Source: CANKBT01 sp038235705
Lineage (GTDB): Bacteria > Actinomycetota > Actinomycetes > Mycobacteriales > SCTD01
Length of the DNA: 7,646 nucleotides
Assembly: GCA_038235705.1 (NCBI GenBank)
Contig: JBBSTR010000108.1
Location: forward strand, 1-7,646
Reading direction: 5' to 3'
A program made the translations under genes and the position numbers. Under the pieces are notes generated by a model, which had not been told where the DNA came from, ran no database searches, and worked only from the letters and a program-made list of their open reading frames with translations. Positions 1-6,553 of this stretch are shown in pieces. Position 1 is the stretch's first letter. Every line of letters begins with the position of its first letter.

Positions 1-933
1 CGAGGCGTGCCGGGCCCGCGACGTCGGATCGGCAAGGGCGTGCAGCAGCAGATCGACCGCGGTGCGGCCCAGGTCCTGCTTGGGCACTCGCACGGTGGTG
101 AGGGCGGGATGGAGCATCGCCGACATCTCGATGTCGTCAACGCCGACGACGCTGAGATCGTCGGGCACGACCGTGCCGCGCTCCCGCAGCGCGCTGACCA
201 TGCCGATCGCGCACAGGTCGTTGTAGGCGACGACGGAGGTCACGCCGGACGCGACGACGCACTGGACCGCATGCCGGCCGCCCTCGAAGGTCGGGGCGAA
301 GTGGCCCAGGTCGACGAGGCGCACCCCGGTCGCCTCGGTCGCCGATCGAAGTCCGATCAGCCGCTGCCTCGACGACCAGCTCGACCGGGGGCCCGCGACG
401 TAGCCGATCTCGCGGTGACCCAGGCTGACGAGGTGGTCCACGACCGCACGCATGGCGGCCGGCGTGTCGATCGTGACGCTGGAGATCGGACCGGCGTGGC
501 GGTTGACGAGCACCACCGGGACGTAGCCGCTCGCTTCGCGCAGCTCGGCGGGCGGCATGCGCGGCGAGCAGAGGATGACGCCGTCGACCTGCTTGGCCAG
601 GGAACGCACCAGGCCGAGCTCGGCCTGCGGGACCTCGTCGGTGTCGGCGACGAAGACCTGGTAGTCCGACGCGTGCGCGCGCTGCTGCACGGCCTTGACC
701 ACGGAGGGGAAGAAGGGGTTGGCCAGGTCCGGCAGGATCAGACCGATGTTGCCGGTACGACCGGTGATCAGGCCCCGTGCAGCGCGGTTCGGGCGATATC
801 CCAGCGCGTCGGCGACCCGGACGACCCGTTCCCGAGTCGCGGGGTCGACGACTGCGGGGTTGGCCAGGGCCCGCGAGACGGTGGAGGCCGACACGCCCGC
901 GGCCTTGGCCACGTCGCGGACGGTCACCGCCAC
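1..933 (-). CDS. LacI-family transcriptional repressor (3' end cut by window edge)
   Basis: A DNA-binding regulator with a sugar-binding-type effector domain. The reverse strand is open from GTG at 933 to base 1 without a stop: 311 residues, against about 330-345 for the family, so roughly 20-30 C-terminal residues are missing. Residues 4-23 form the helix-turn-helix (VTVRDVAKAAGVSASTVSRA). The hinge follows at about 45-60 (GYRPNRAARGL, with the hinge leucine that wedges the operator centre). The periplasmic-binding-protein-like core starts at GNIGLILPDLANPFF (61-75). Later core blocks are DGVILCSP (about 117-124), GHREIGYVAGP (172-182), VAYNDLCAIGM (235-245) and LSVVGVDDIEMS (260-271). The GTG start is supported by GGAGG at 944-940, six bases upstream, and places the helix-turn-helix at the extreme N-terminus as usual. 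It is divergent from the uronate isomerase gene, with a LacI-type palindrome between them, so it probably represses that gene and itself. The effector, perhaps a uronate or its catabolite, is inferred from context only. Confidence 0.95.
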   Translation of the reverse strand, partial: MAVTVRDVAKAAGVSASTVSRALANPAVVDPATRERVVRVADALGYRPNRAARGLITGRTGNIGLILPDLANPFFPSVVKAVQQRAHASDYQVFVADTDEVPQAELGLVRSLAKQVDGVILCSPRMPPAELREASGYVPVVLVNRHAGPISSVTIDTPAAMRAVVDHLVSLGHREIGYVAGPRSSWSSRQRLIGLRSATEATGVRLVDLGHFAPTFEGGRHAVQCVVASGVTSVVAYNDLCAIGMVSALRERGTVVPDDLSVVGVDDIEMSAMLHPALTTVRVPKQDLGRTAVDLLLHALADPTSRARHAS

Positions 934-970
934 TGTCGTCCTCCACCCTCTGCTGAGCCCGAGCCCAGCG

Positions 971-984
971 TGCAATCGGTTGCA
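971..984. promoter_or_regulatory. LacI-family operator between divergent genes
   Basis: TGCAATCGGTTGCA is a 14-base palindrome with one mismatched pair (TGCAA-T-CG-G-TTGCA) and a central CG, the form typical of LacI-family operators. It is 37 bases from the regulator start and 51 bases from the isomerase start. It directly abuts -10-like elements for both directions, so a bound repressor could block both promoters. That the adjacent LacI protein binds it is inferred. Confidence 0.8.
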
Positions 985-1011
985 GACTAAAGTCAAGGCT
1001 GTCGGCGTCAG
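984..1011. promoter_or_regulatory. Candidate overlapping divergent promoters (lacI-type gene / uxaC)
   Basis: On the plus strand, TAAAGT (988-993) fits the actinobacterial TAnnnT -10 pattern, but no good -35 is seen at 17-18 bases; RNA would start near 1000, giving a leader of about 36 bases. On the minus strand, TAGTCT (989-984) has CTGACG (1011-1006) sixteen bases upstream as a fair -35. The two -10 elements overlap and touch the palindrome at 971-984. These are visual matches only. Confidence 0.4.
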
Positions 1012-1035
1012 GTCGTCGACCCGTAGGAGCTCACG

Positions 1036-2460
1036 ATGCCCGAGAGACTGACCCTGCACCCCGACCGGGCGCTGCCGGTCGAGCCACAGGTGCGGGGAGT
1101 GGCCCGCACGATCTACGAGCAGACCCGAGAACTGCCACTGGTCTGCATGCACGGTCACGTCGACGTGTCCGTGTTCTCCCGTGACGAGGCCTTTCCCGAT
1201 CCGGCTGCGCTTCTGGTGACCCCAGACCACTACGTCACGCGGATGTTGGTCTCGCAGGGCGTGGCGCCGGAGGACCTCGGGGTGGCTCGCGCGGACGGGG
1301 GAGCGGTCGAGACCGACCCCCGCAGGATCTGGCGCCGGTTCTGCGAGGGCTGGGCTCTGTTCCGCGGGACGCCGTCTCGCTTCTGGCTCGAGCACGAGCT
1401 GGTCGAGGTTTTCGGCGTCGACGTCGTCCCGTCGGCGAAGACGGCTGACGCCCTGTTCGACACGCTGTCCGAGCGGCTGGCCGAGCCCGCCTACCGGCCG
1501 ATGACGCTCCTGGACAGGTTCGGCATCGAGCTGCTCTCGACCACCGACCCAGCCGGGTCGACCCTGTCTGAGCACGCCCGGCTCGCCGCGCAGGGACACG
1601 GGAAGCGGATCGTCCCCACCTTCCGTCCCGACGCGGTGGTCAGCCTCACGAGCCCGACCTGGACGACCGCCGTCACAGCGCTCGCCTCGGTCGCCGACAC
1701 CGACACCGGCGACTACGACGGCTACCTGGCCGCACTGCGGGCGCAACGGCGGCGGTTCATCGATGCGGGTGCGCTCGCGAGCGACCACGGCCACACCACC
1801 CCGGACACCACACCCCGTCCCGAGGCGCGGGCGGCCGAGATCTACCGCCGGGCCTGGAGCGGGGAAGTGGCCCCCGAGGAGGCGGGGGCGTTCGAGGCGC
1901 ACATGCTGTTCACCTTCGCGCAGATGGCCGCCGAGGACGGGCTCGTCATGCAGATCCATCCCGGTGTGCTCCGCGACCACCACCGGGCCACTCTCGACAC
2001 CTACGGCGCCGACCAAGGCTTCGACCTGCCTGTCCGTACGGAGTTCACCCGCGCACTCCGACCGATGCTCGAGCGGTTCGGTCGTGACCCCGGCTTCCGG
2101 GCCGTCGTGTTCACCGTCGACGAGACCACGTTCAGCCGTGAGCTCGCGCCGCTCGCGGGGGTCTATCCGTCGCTGCGCCTCGGGGCTCCGTGGTGGTTCC
2201 TCGACAGTCCCGACGGGATGCGGCGCTTCCGCGAGGCGGTAACCGAGACCGCGGGCTTCTACAACACGTCCGGGTTCGTCGACGACACCCGGGCCTTTCC
2301 CTCGATACCGGCCCGCCACGACCTGGCCCGGCGGGTCGACGCCGGCTACCTCGCCCGACTCGTCTGCGAGCACCGGCTGACCGAGGACGAAGCCGCTGAG
2401 ACCGCGGTCGACCTGGCGTACGTCCTGCCCAAGACGTCCTACGCCCGACAGGATCGGTAA
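1036..2460 (+). CDS. uxaC: Uronate (glucuronate) isomerase, divergent UxaC type
   Basis: Expected to be a cytoplasmic enzyme that interconverts D-glucuronate and D-fructuronate (or D-galacturonate and D-tagaturonate), the first step of bacterial uronate breakdown. At 474 residues it is close to the usual 465-475. It belongs to the amidohydrolase-fold uronate isomerases. The HxH metal site is H39-G-H41 (in HGHVD), followed by DHGH at 250-253, QIHPG at 306-310, GAPWWFLDSPDGMRRF at 383-398, and the C-terminal block VDDTRAFPSIPARHDLARR (415-433), where D417 aligns with the metal-binding aspartate of the TDSRSF block. Several blocks differ from the E. coli type: HGHVD replaces HCHL, and QIHPGVLRDH replaces the QLHIGALRNN-like block. 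This marks a divergent subgroup. ATG is preceded by AGGAG (1025-1029), six bases upstream. It is probably controlled by the divergent LacI-type repressor. No other uronate-pathway gene lies in the window, so the substrate is inferred. Confidence 0.88.
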   Translation: MPERLTLHPDRALPVEPQVRGVARTIYEQTRELPLVCMHGHVDVSVFSRDEAFPDPAALLVTPDHYVTRMLVSQGVAPEDLGVARADGGAVETDPRRIWRRFCEGWALFRGTPSRFWLEHELVEVFGVDVVPSAKTADALFDTLSERLAEPAYRPMTLLDRFGIELLSTTDPAGSTLSEHARLAAQGHGKRIVPTFRPDAVVSLTSPTWTTAVTALASVADTDTGDYDGYLAALRAQRRRFIDAGALASDHGHTTPDTTPRPEARAAEIYRRAWSGEVAPEEAGAFEAHMLFTFAQMAAEDGLVMQIHPGVLRDHHRATLDTYGADQGFDLPVRTEFTRALRPMLERFGRDPGFRAVVFTVDETTFSRELAPLAGVYPSLRLGAPWWFLDSPDGMRRFREAVTETAGFYNTSGFVDDTRAFPSIPARHDLARRVDAGYLARLVCEHRLTEDEAAETAVDLAYVLPKTSYARQDR

Positions 2461-2472
2461 CGGCAAGATGAC

Positions 2473-2486
2473 ATAATGCTCATTAT
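2473..2486. promoter_or_regulatory. AT-rich palindrome downstream of uxaC (unassigned operator)
   Basis: ATAATG-CT-CATTAT is a perfect 6+6 inverted repeat with a two-base centre. It begins 13 bases after the uxaC stop and about 160 bases before the GH15 start. It is strikingly AT-rich for this DNA, which argues for a protein-binding site rather than chance. It has no U-tract and too small a loop for a terminator. The regulator is unknown; no GntR, Zur or Rex consensus that I know fits well. Confidence 0.4.
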
Positions 2487-2565
2487 CGGCGATGCTGGGA
2501 CGGGGGAGCGCATCGCGCGGAGAAGCCCACAGCTCGGCGCGATCGGAGCGTCCGGACGGCCGCGT

Positions 2566-2589
2566 CCTTGACCGCCGTACGGGTCAAGG
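2566..2589. promoter_or_regulatory. Perfect inverted repeat overlapping the GH15 promoter
   Basis: CCTTGACC (2566-2573) and GGTCAAGG (2582-2589) are exact reverse complements separated by eight bases. The left arm contains the -35 hexamer TTGACC, and the right arm lies in the spacer, so a protein bound here would compete with RNA polymerase. The RNA could also fold into a hairpin and act as a terminator for uxaC, about 105 bases upstream, but no T-run follows it. I favour an operator. Confidence 0.5.
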
Positions 2590-2598
2590 GGTTATCGT
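2568..2598 (+). promoter_or_regulatory. Probable promoter of the GH15 gene
   Basis: TTGACC (2568-2573) is a five-of-six match to the -35 consensus. TATCGT (2593-2598) fits TAnnnT. The spacer is 19 bases, long but tolerated in actinobacteria. RNA would start near 2605, leaving a leader of about 40 bases that includes GAAGG (2636-2640) six bases before the ATG. Confidence 0.55.
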
Positions 2599-2646
2599 CC
2601 GACCGCCCCGTGACAGGGGCCACACCCCCCGTCGTGAAGGCCCGCC

Positions 2647-5600
2647 ATGAAGCTGCTCCTCGGCCGTCCGTTCGTCCGGCTCGTCGGTACCGGAGCCGCT
2701 GCTGCGCTCGTGCTGGGGGTGCTCGCCTTCGGCCCCGCGGCGTCCGCGGCAACCCCTGCGGTCGACGGCGCCCTGTCGCACTTCGACCTGGCCCGCAAGG
2801 ACTGCGTCGGCACGGCGTACGGGCGGACCTCCAAGGTCTGGTACACGGTCGCGAACGGCGTGCTGTCCGACGTGTACGAACCCACGATCGACACCACGAA
2901 CGTCGAGTCGATGCAGTTCGTGGTCACCGACGGCAGGACGTTCACCGATCTGCAGACCCGGGACGCCACCTACACCGTGCAGAGCAACGACATCGGGATG
3001 GTCTGCTCGGTCACGACCACCGCGAAGAGCGGGAAGTGGCGGCTGCGCACGACGTTCAACACTGATCCCGGTCGGGACACCGTCATGGTCGACGCTGAGC
3101 TCACCGGGCTGACGGTCAAGACCGAGGACCTGCAGCTCTACACGCGGCTGGACCCGAGCATCGGGGGCAACGGCGGCGGCGGGAGCGACAACGCCGGCGC
3201 GGACACGGCCACCACCGACGCCGCCACCGGGGCGCTGGTCAGCTCGGACACCAACACGGTCACGGCGGCGACGAACCGCGACTACGCGCAGCCGACCTCG
3301 CTCGCGCTGCGGGCCGACCGTCCGTTCCTGTCCAGCAGCAACGGCTACGTCGGCACCCCGAGCGACGGGCTCACCCAGCTGGACGCCTTCCGGTCGCTCA
3401 CCTCCCGCACCGCGAGCGCCCCCGACGGCAACGTGGTCAGCACCGCGCAGCTGGACCTCACCGACGGCCAGGCGACCGTCGTCCTGGGCTTCGGCCGGGA
3501 CCGCGCGCGCGCCCTGGCGACCGCGGACGCCTCGCTGCGCCGGTCCGCGCTGGCGATCCGCAGCGACTACAACAAGGGCTGGCTCGCCTACGACCGCACC
3601 CTCACCCGCCCGCCCGGCGTGCTGCCGGGGCTCGGCTGGCCCGGGAGCCGTCCGCTGAACCGGGCCTACTACCAGAGCATCAACGTGGTGAAGGCCAGCG
3701 AGGACAAGACCTTCCCCGGCGCGATCCTTGCCGGGCTCGGGTCCCCGTGGGGCCAGGCCGTCCCGGCGGGCAACCTCCAGGACGGCAAGGCGCCCTACTT
3801 CGGCTCCTACCGCGAGGTCTTCAGCCGCGACCTGTACGAGGCCTCGACCGCGCTGCTCACGGCCGGCGACCGCGCCACCGCGCAGGCCACCGCCCGGTTC
3901 CTGCTCGAGCGCCAGCAGCTGCCCGACGGTCGGATCCCGCGCAACAGCCTGCTCAACGGCAAGGCCGCCCCGGACACCGGCGGCGACCAGCTCGACGAGA
4001 CGGCGTTCCCGATCCTCATGGCGGAGCAGTCGGGGCTGACCGACCGAGCGCTCTACACCGACCACATCCGCCCGGCGGCGGACTTCCTCGTAGCCCGGGG
4101 CCCGTCCTTCGGCTCGGAGCGGTGGGAGGAGCAGAGCGGCTACTCCCCCTCGACGATCGCCGCCGAGATCGCCGGGCTCGTCGCCGCCGGACGACAGGCT
4201 CAGCGCAGCGGCGATCCCGACCGGGCCCGGCTCTACCTGGCGACCGCGGACCACTTCCAACGCTCGATCAAGGGCTGGACGGTCACCACCACCGGCCCGT
4301 ACGGGACCGGCCGCTACTTCATCCGGCTCGCCAAGACCGGCGACCCGGACGCGGCGATCTCCTACGGGCTCGGCAACGGCGCCCCGGACGCCGACCAGCG
4401 AGCGGTCGTCGACGCCGGGTTCCTCGAGCTGACCCGGCTCGGGATCCTGCCCGCGAGCGATCCCGACGTGCAGGCCAGCCTCGCCGTCGTCGACCAGGCG
4501 CTCAAGCGCACCACGCCGGCCGGGGACGGCTGGTACCGCTACGGGACCTCCGCGCCCGGGACCGAGGACGGCTACGGCGACTGCCACGTCGCCGACCCGA
4601 CCGACTGCCAGGTCGAAGGGCAGCCGTGGCCGACCACCAACAAGGGATCCGGGCACCTGTGGCCGGTCCTGGCCGGTGAACGCGCCGAGCAGCTGCTGCA
4701 GACCGGTGACCGCACCGGTGCGCTGAAGCTGCTGCAGGCGATGAACGCGTCGGCCTCTGGCGACGGTCTGATCCCCGAGCAGACCTGGGAGGACGCAGCC
4801 GTCCCCGCCTCGCCCTACGGCACCGACCCCGCGACGGCGTCGATCGGCTTCGTGCCCGGCGGGCCCGCCGGCTCCGCGGCGCCGCTGACCTGGGCACAGG
4901 CGCAGCAGGCCCGGCTCGTGCTGGGGCTCGCAGGCACGACGCCGGTCGAGCAACCTTCCTTCGTCCGCGACCGTTACGTCACCTCTGCCCCGCCGGCGAA
5001 GGCGCCGCTCACGGTCTCCGCACCCGCCTCGGGGGCTTCCGTGACCTCCGCGACCACCGAGGTCACCGGGACCACGGCGCCTGGCGCCCGGGTGGTGGTG
5101 GCCGCGGCCCACACCGACACCGGAGCCCCGACCGCCGTCGTCGCGGTCACCGCCGGTCCCGGCGGTGCCTTCGACCTGACCGTCCCGACCACGTTCGGGA
5201 CGACCGTCCTGACGACGACCGCCTCCGCCGGCCCGGCGACCGCCTACGACCAGCGCTCGGTCAGCTCCGACGTGCTGAGCGGGACGACCGTGCTCGACGT
5301 CAGCGACCCGACCGGTGACGACCACGGCCCGGGCACGTTCACCAACCCCACGGCCGCCGACTTCAAGGACGGCGCGTTCGACCTGACCCGCTTCCAGGTG
5401 GTGCAGGACGGGACGACCACGTATCTGCGCGCCCAGGTGCGGGACCTGTCACCGACCTTCGGCAACGCGCTCGGCGCCCAGCTGCTCACGGTCTTCGCTC
5501 ACGAGCCCGGCGTCGCCGGCTCCACCGCGGCGCTCTACCCGAGCCGGAACTACTCGGTCGCGCCGCAGGACGCCTGGGCCCGAGCCATCCAGGTCCGTGG

Positions 5601-5985
5601 GTTCGACGAGACCCGGGTCTTCGACGCCCCCGGCTCCCAGATCGGCACGGTCAGCGCGCAGGCGAGCGCGCTGACCGGCTACATCACGATTGCCGTCCCG
5701 ACGGCGCTGCTCGGCGGGACCCCCGGGCCGGGCTGGTCCTTCACCGTCGTGATGCACGGCCAGGACGGTTACGGCCAGGACGGCGCCCGGACCTTCACCC
5801 CGACCGCCGAGGCGTACACCTTCGGTCGGTGCCCGACGGCCGACGACCCTGACCCCCGTTGCCAGGTGCCGCTGGACCGGCTGCCCAAGGCGATCGACGT
5901 GCTCACCCCGGCGGGCGTCAGCCAGAGCGACGAGCTCGACCCGACGCGGCCGGTCGTCCTGCGCGGCGTGCCGGTCGGCGGTTGA
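2647..5985 (+). CDS. Secreted GH15 glucodextranase/glucoamylase-type exo-alpha-glucosidase
   Basis: An exported enzyme expected to cut glucose units from the non-reducing ends of alpha-glucans by inversion. At 1112 residues it has the glucodextranase layout. A signal peptide (1-34) has RPFVR followed by a hydrophobic core and likely cleavage after ASA. An N-terminal beta-sandwich spans about 40-310, and the (alpha/alpha)6 GH15 catalytic domain about 325-765. An Ig-like domain B lies at about 786-875 (LTVSAPASGASV, then GTTAPGARVVVAA). Domain C lies at about 880-1095 (DVSDPTGDDHGPG, then FDLTRFQVVQDG). ERWEEQSGYSPST (491-503) carries the likely general acid E494, and WPVLAGER (672-679) the candidate base E678. 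IPEQTWE (709-715) is another family block. Six cysteines (C53, C120, C646, C654, C1062, C1072) suggest three disulfides. No C-terminal anchor or membrane helix is seen, so it is probably released. Domain order favours alpha-1,6 (dextran-like) substrates as in Arthrobacter glucodextranase, but alpha-1,4 starch fragments cannot be excluded. It has its own promoter and probable operator. Confidence 0.92.
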   Translation: MKLLLGRPFVRLVGTGAAAALVLGVLAFGPAASAATPAVDGALSHFDLARKDCVGTAYGRTSKVWYTVANGVLSDVYEPTIDTTNVESMQFVVTDGRTFTDLQTRDATYTVQSNDIGMVCSVTTTAKSGKWRLRTTFNTDPGRDTVMVDAELTGLTVKTEDLQLYTRLDPSIGGNGGGGSDNAGADTATTDAATGALVSSDTNTVTAATNRDYAQPTSLALRADRPFLSSSNGYVGTPSDGLTQLDAFRSLTSRTASAPDGNVVSTAQLDLTDGQATVVLGFGRDRARALATADASLRRSALAIRSDYNKGWLAYDRTLTRPPGVLPGLGWPGSRPLNRAYYQSINVVKASEDKTFPGAILAGLGSPWGQAVPAGNLQDGKAPYFGSYREVFSRDLYEASTALLTAGDRATAQATARFLLERQQLPDGRIPRNSLLNGKAAPDTGGDQLDETAFPILMAEQSGLTDRALYTDHIRPAADFLVARGPSFGSERWEEQSGYSPSTIAAEIAGLVAAGRQAQRSGDPDRARLYLATADHFQRSIKGWTVTTTGPYGTGRYFIRLAKTGDPDAAISYGLGNGAPDADQRAVVDAGFLELTRLGILPASDPDVQASLAVVDQALKRTTPAGDGWYRYGTSAPGTEDGYGDCHVADPTDCQVEGQPWPTTNKGSGHLWPVLAGERAEQLLQTGDRTGALKLLQAMNASASGDGLIPEQTWEDAAVPASPYGTDPATASIGFVPGGPAGSAAPLTWAQAQQARLVLGLAGTTPVEQPSFVRDRYVTSAPPAKAPLTVSAPASGASVTSATTEVTGTTAPGARVVVAAAHTDTGAPTAVVAVTAGPGGAFDLTVPTTFGTTVLTTTASAGPATAYDQRSVSSDVLSGTTVLDVSDPTGDDHGPGTFTNPTAADFKDGAFDLTRFQVVQDGTTTYLRAQVRDLSPTFGNALGAQLLTVFAHEPGVAGSTAALYPSRNYSVAPQDAWARAIQVRGFDETRVFDAPGSQIGTVSAQASALTGYITIAVPTALLGGTPGPGWSFTVVMHGQDGYGQDGARTFTPTAEAYTFGRCPTADDPDPRCQVPLDRLPKAIDVLTPAGVSQSDELDPTRPVVLRGVPVGG

Positions 5986-5989
5986 CGCG

Positions 5990-6007
5990 TCTTCACGAGA
6001 TCTTCAC
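5990..6007 (+). repeat. Direct repeat with 11-base period (PhoB/OmpR-like box)
   Basis: TCTTCAC occurs at 5990-5996 and again at 6001-6007, with four bases between. Seven-base units repeated every 11 bases are the usual binding pattern of PhoB/PhoP/RegX3-type response regulators, and the unit resembles the TTCAC core of actinobacterial PHO boxes. It lies upstream of the -35 of the CBS-protein gene. Two short copies can arise by chance. Confidence 0.3.
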
Positions 6008-6014
6008 CAGGCAG

Positions 6015-6045
6015 TTGTGACCTGGACCACAAGAGGGTCTAAGGT
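6015..6045 (+). promoter_or_regulatory. Candidate promoter of the CBS-domain gene
   Basis: TTGTGA (6015-6020) could serve as -35, and TAAGGT (6040-6045) is a good TAnnnT -10, with a 19-base spacer. RNA would start near 6052, about 21 bases before the ATG, just before the ribosome site GGGAGG (6060-6065). Confidence 0.45.
6016..6031. promoter_or_regulatory. CRP/GlxR-like binding site
   Basis: TGTGA-CCTGGA-CCACA matches the CRP-family consensus TGTGA-N6-TCACA at nine of ten fixed positions with exact spacing. It overlaps the proposed -35, with its centre about 28 bases before the likely RNA start, a position more typical of repression than activation. Including the flanking T and A, the 18 bases also loosely resemble a Rex box (TTGTGAA-N4-TTCACAA) with three mismatches, so a redox regulator is a weaker alternative. 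Confidence 0.5.
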
Positions 6046-6054
6046 CGGGCGACC
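6043..6054. promoter_or_regulatory. Short palindrome at the predicted RNA start
   Basis: GGTCG-GG-CGACC is a perfect 5+5 inverted repeat with a two-base centre. It overlaps the end of the -10 and the likely start point of the CBS-gene transcript. It could be an operator, but in GC-rich DNA such a repeat is not rare. Confidence 0.25.
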
Positions 6055-6072
6055 GATCCAGGGAGGCGACGC

Positions 6073-6510
6073 ATGCAGATCCGTCGAGTGCTCGACAACA
6101 AGGGCAGCGAGGTCGTCACCGTGCGGCCCGACCAGGACGTCCAGGCGCTGGTCGGCCTTCTGGCGCAGCACAAGGTCGGAGCGCTCGTCGTCTCCCCGGA
6201 CGGTCGTCACGTGGCGGGGATCGTCAGCGAGCGGGACGTCGTGCGGGCGCTGGCGTCCATGGGCACGTCCGTGCTCACCGAGCCGGTGAGCGCGATCGCG
6301 ACCGCCGACGTCCACACCGTCACGGCGGACCGGACGGTGGACGAGCTGAGGGCACTGATGACCGAGGCCCGCGTGCGCCACATCCCGGTCGTCGACGCGC
6401 AGCACTGCCTGGTCGGGATCGTGTCCATCGGAGACGTGGTCAAGAACCACATCGACGCGCTGGCCGGCGAGCGTGACGCCCTCCAGAGCTACGTGACCTC
6501 CGGCGGCTGA
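6073..6510 (+). CDS. Tandem CBS-domain protein
   Basis: A small cytoplasmic protein of 145 residues made almost entirely of two CBS domains, which together form a Bateman module that usually binds AMP, ATP or related adenosine ligands. CBS1 covers about residues 8-64 (VGALVVSPDGRHVAGIVSER, then DVVRAL) and CBS2 about 74-128 (VRHIPVVDAQHCLVGIVSIG, then DVVK). D55 and D121 sit where the ribose-binding aspartate of each CBS domain is normally found. There is no attached enzyme or transport domain, so it is a stand-alone sensor of unknown partner. The ATG has GGGAGG (6060-6065) seven bases upstream. It appears to be a single-gene unit, with a promoter in front and hairpins behind. Stand-alone pairs of this kind occur in actinobacteria, including stress- or hypoxia-induced ones such as mycobacterial Hrp1. 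The CRP-like site in the promoter would fit an energy- or redox-linked role, which is inferred. Confidence 0.93.
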   Translation: MQIRRVLDNKGSEVVTVRPDQDVQALVGLLAQHKVGALVVSPDGRHVAGIVSERDVVRALASMGTSVLTEPVSAIATADVHTVTADRTVDELRALMTEARVRHIPVVDAQHCLVGIVSIGDVVKNHIDALAGERDALQSYVTSGG

Positions 6511-6553
6511 GCCGGCAACCTCCGGCAGGGCTCGCGCGGCACCTCCGCGAGCC
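6511..6553 (+). terminator. Two consecutive GC hairpins after the CBS gene
   Basis: Directly after the stop, GCCGG (6511-6515) pairs with CCGGC (6522-6526). A stronger hairpin follows: GGCTCGCG (6529-6536) pairs with CGCGAGCC (6546-6553) around a nine-base loop. There is no T-run, as is common for actinobacterial terminators. They probably end the CBS transcript before the HAD-dioxygenase pair. Confidence 0.6.

Noticed and set aside
137..946. Alternative minus-strand ATG frame at 946 overlapping the LacI gene
   Set aside because: It is in the wrong frame: its product is Arg/Gly/Pro-rich, whereas the GTG frame from 933 gives the LacI helix-turn-helix directly.
7..990. Long plus-strand open frame opposite the LacI-family gene
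   Set aside because: Its product is Arg/Gly/His/Asp-rich without any recognisable fold, while the reverse strand encodes a complete LacI N-terminus and core. It is a shadow caused by high GC.
2549..2567. CGTCCGGACG palindrome and GGACG-GCCG-CGTCC hairpin after uxaC
   Set aside because: The arms are short and all GC, of a kind common by chance here, with no T-run; too weak to call as a terminator.
3747..4679. 310-codon plus-strand frame inside the GH15 gene
   Set aside because: It is a Pro/Arg-rich out-of-frame shadow of the catalytic domain with no ribosome site.
2584..5325. 913-codon minus-strand open frame
   Set aside because: It lies opposite the GH15 gene, is very rich in Gly, Arg, Val and Ala, has no domains, and would leave the clear GH15 motifs unexplained. 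Long antisense open frames are expected in GC-rich genes.
6007..6025. CCAGG/CCTGG inverted repeat as a terminator for the GH15 gene
   Set aside because: It is only a 5-base stem with no T-run, and it overlaps a better-supported CRP-like site and -35.
6015..6032. Rex box reading of TTGTGACCTGGACCACAA
   Set aside because: It has three mismatches to the 14 fixed Rex positions, whereas the CRP-type reading has one mismatch in ten; kept only as an alternative.
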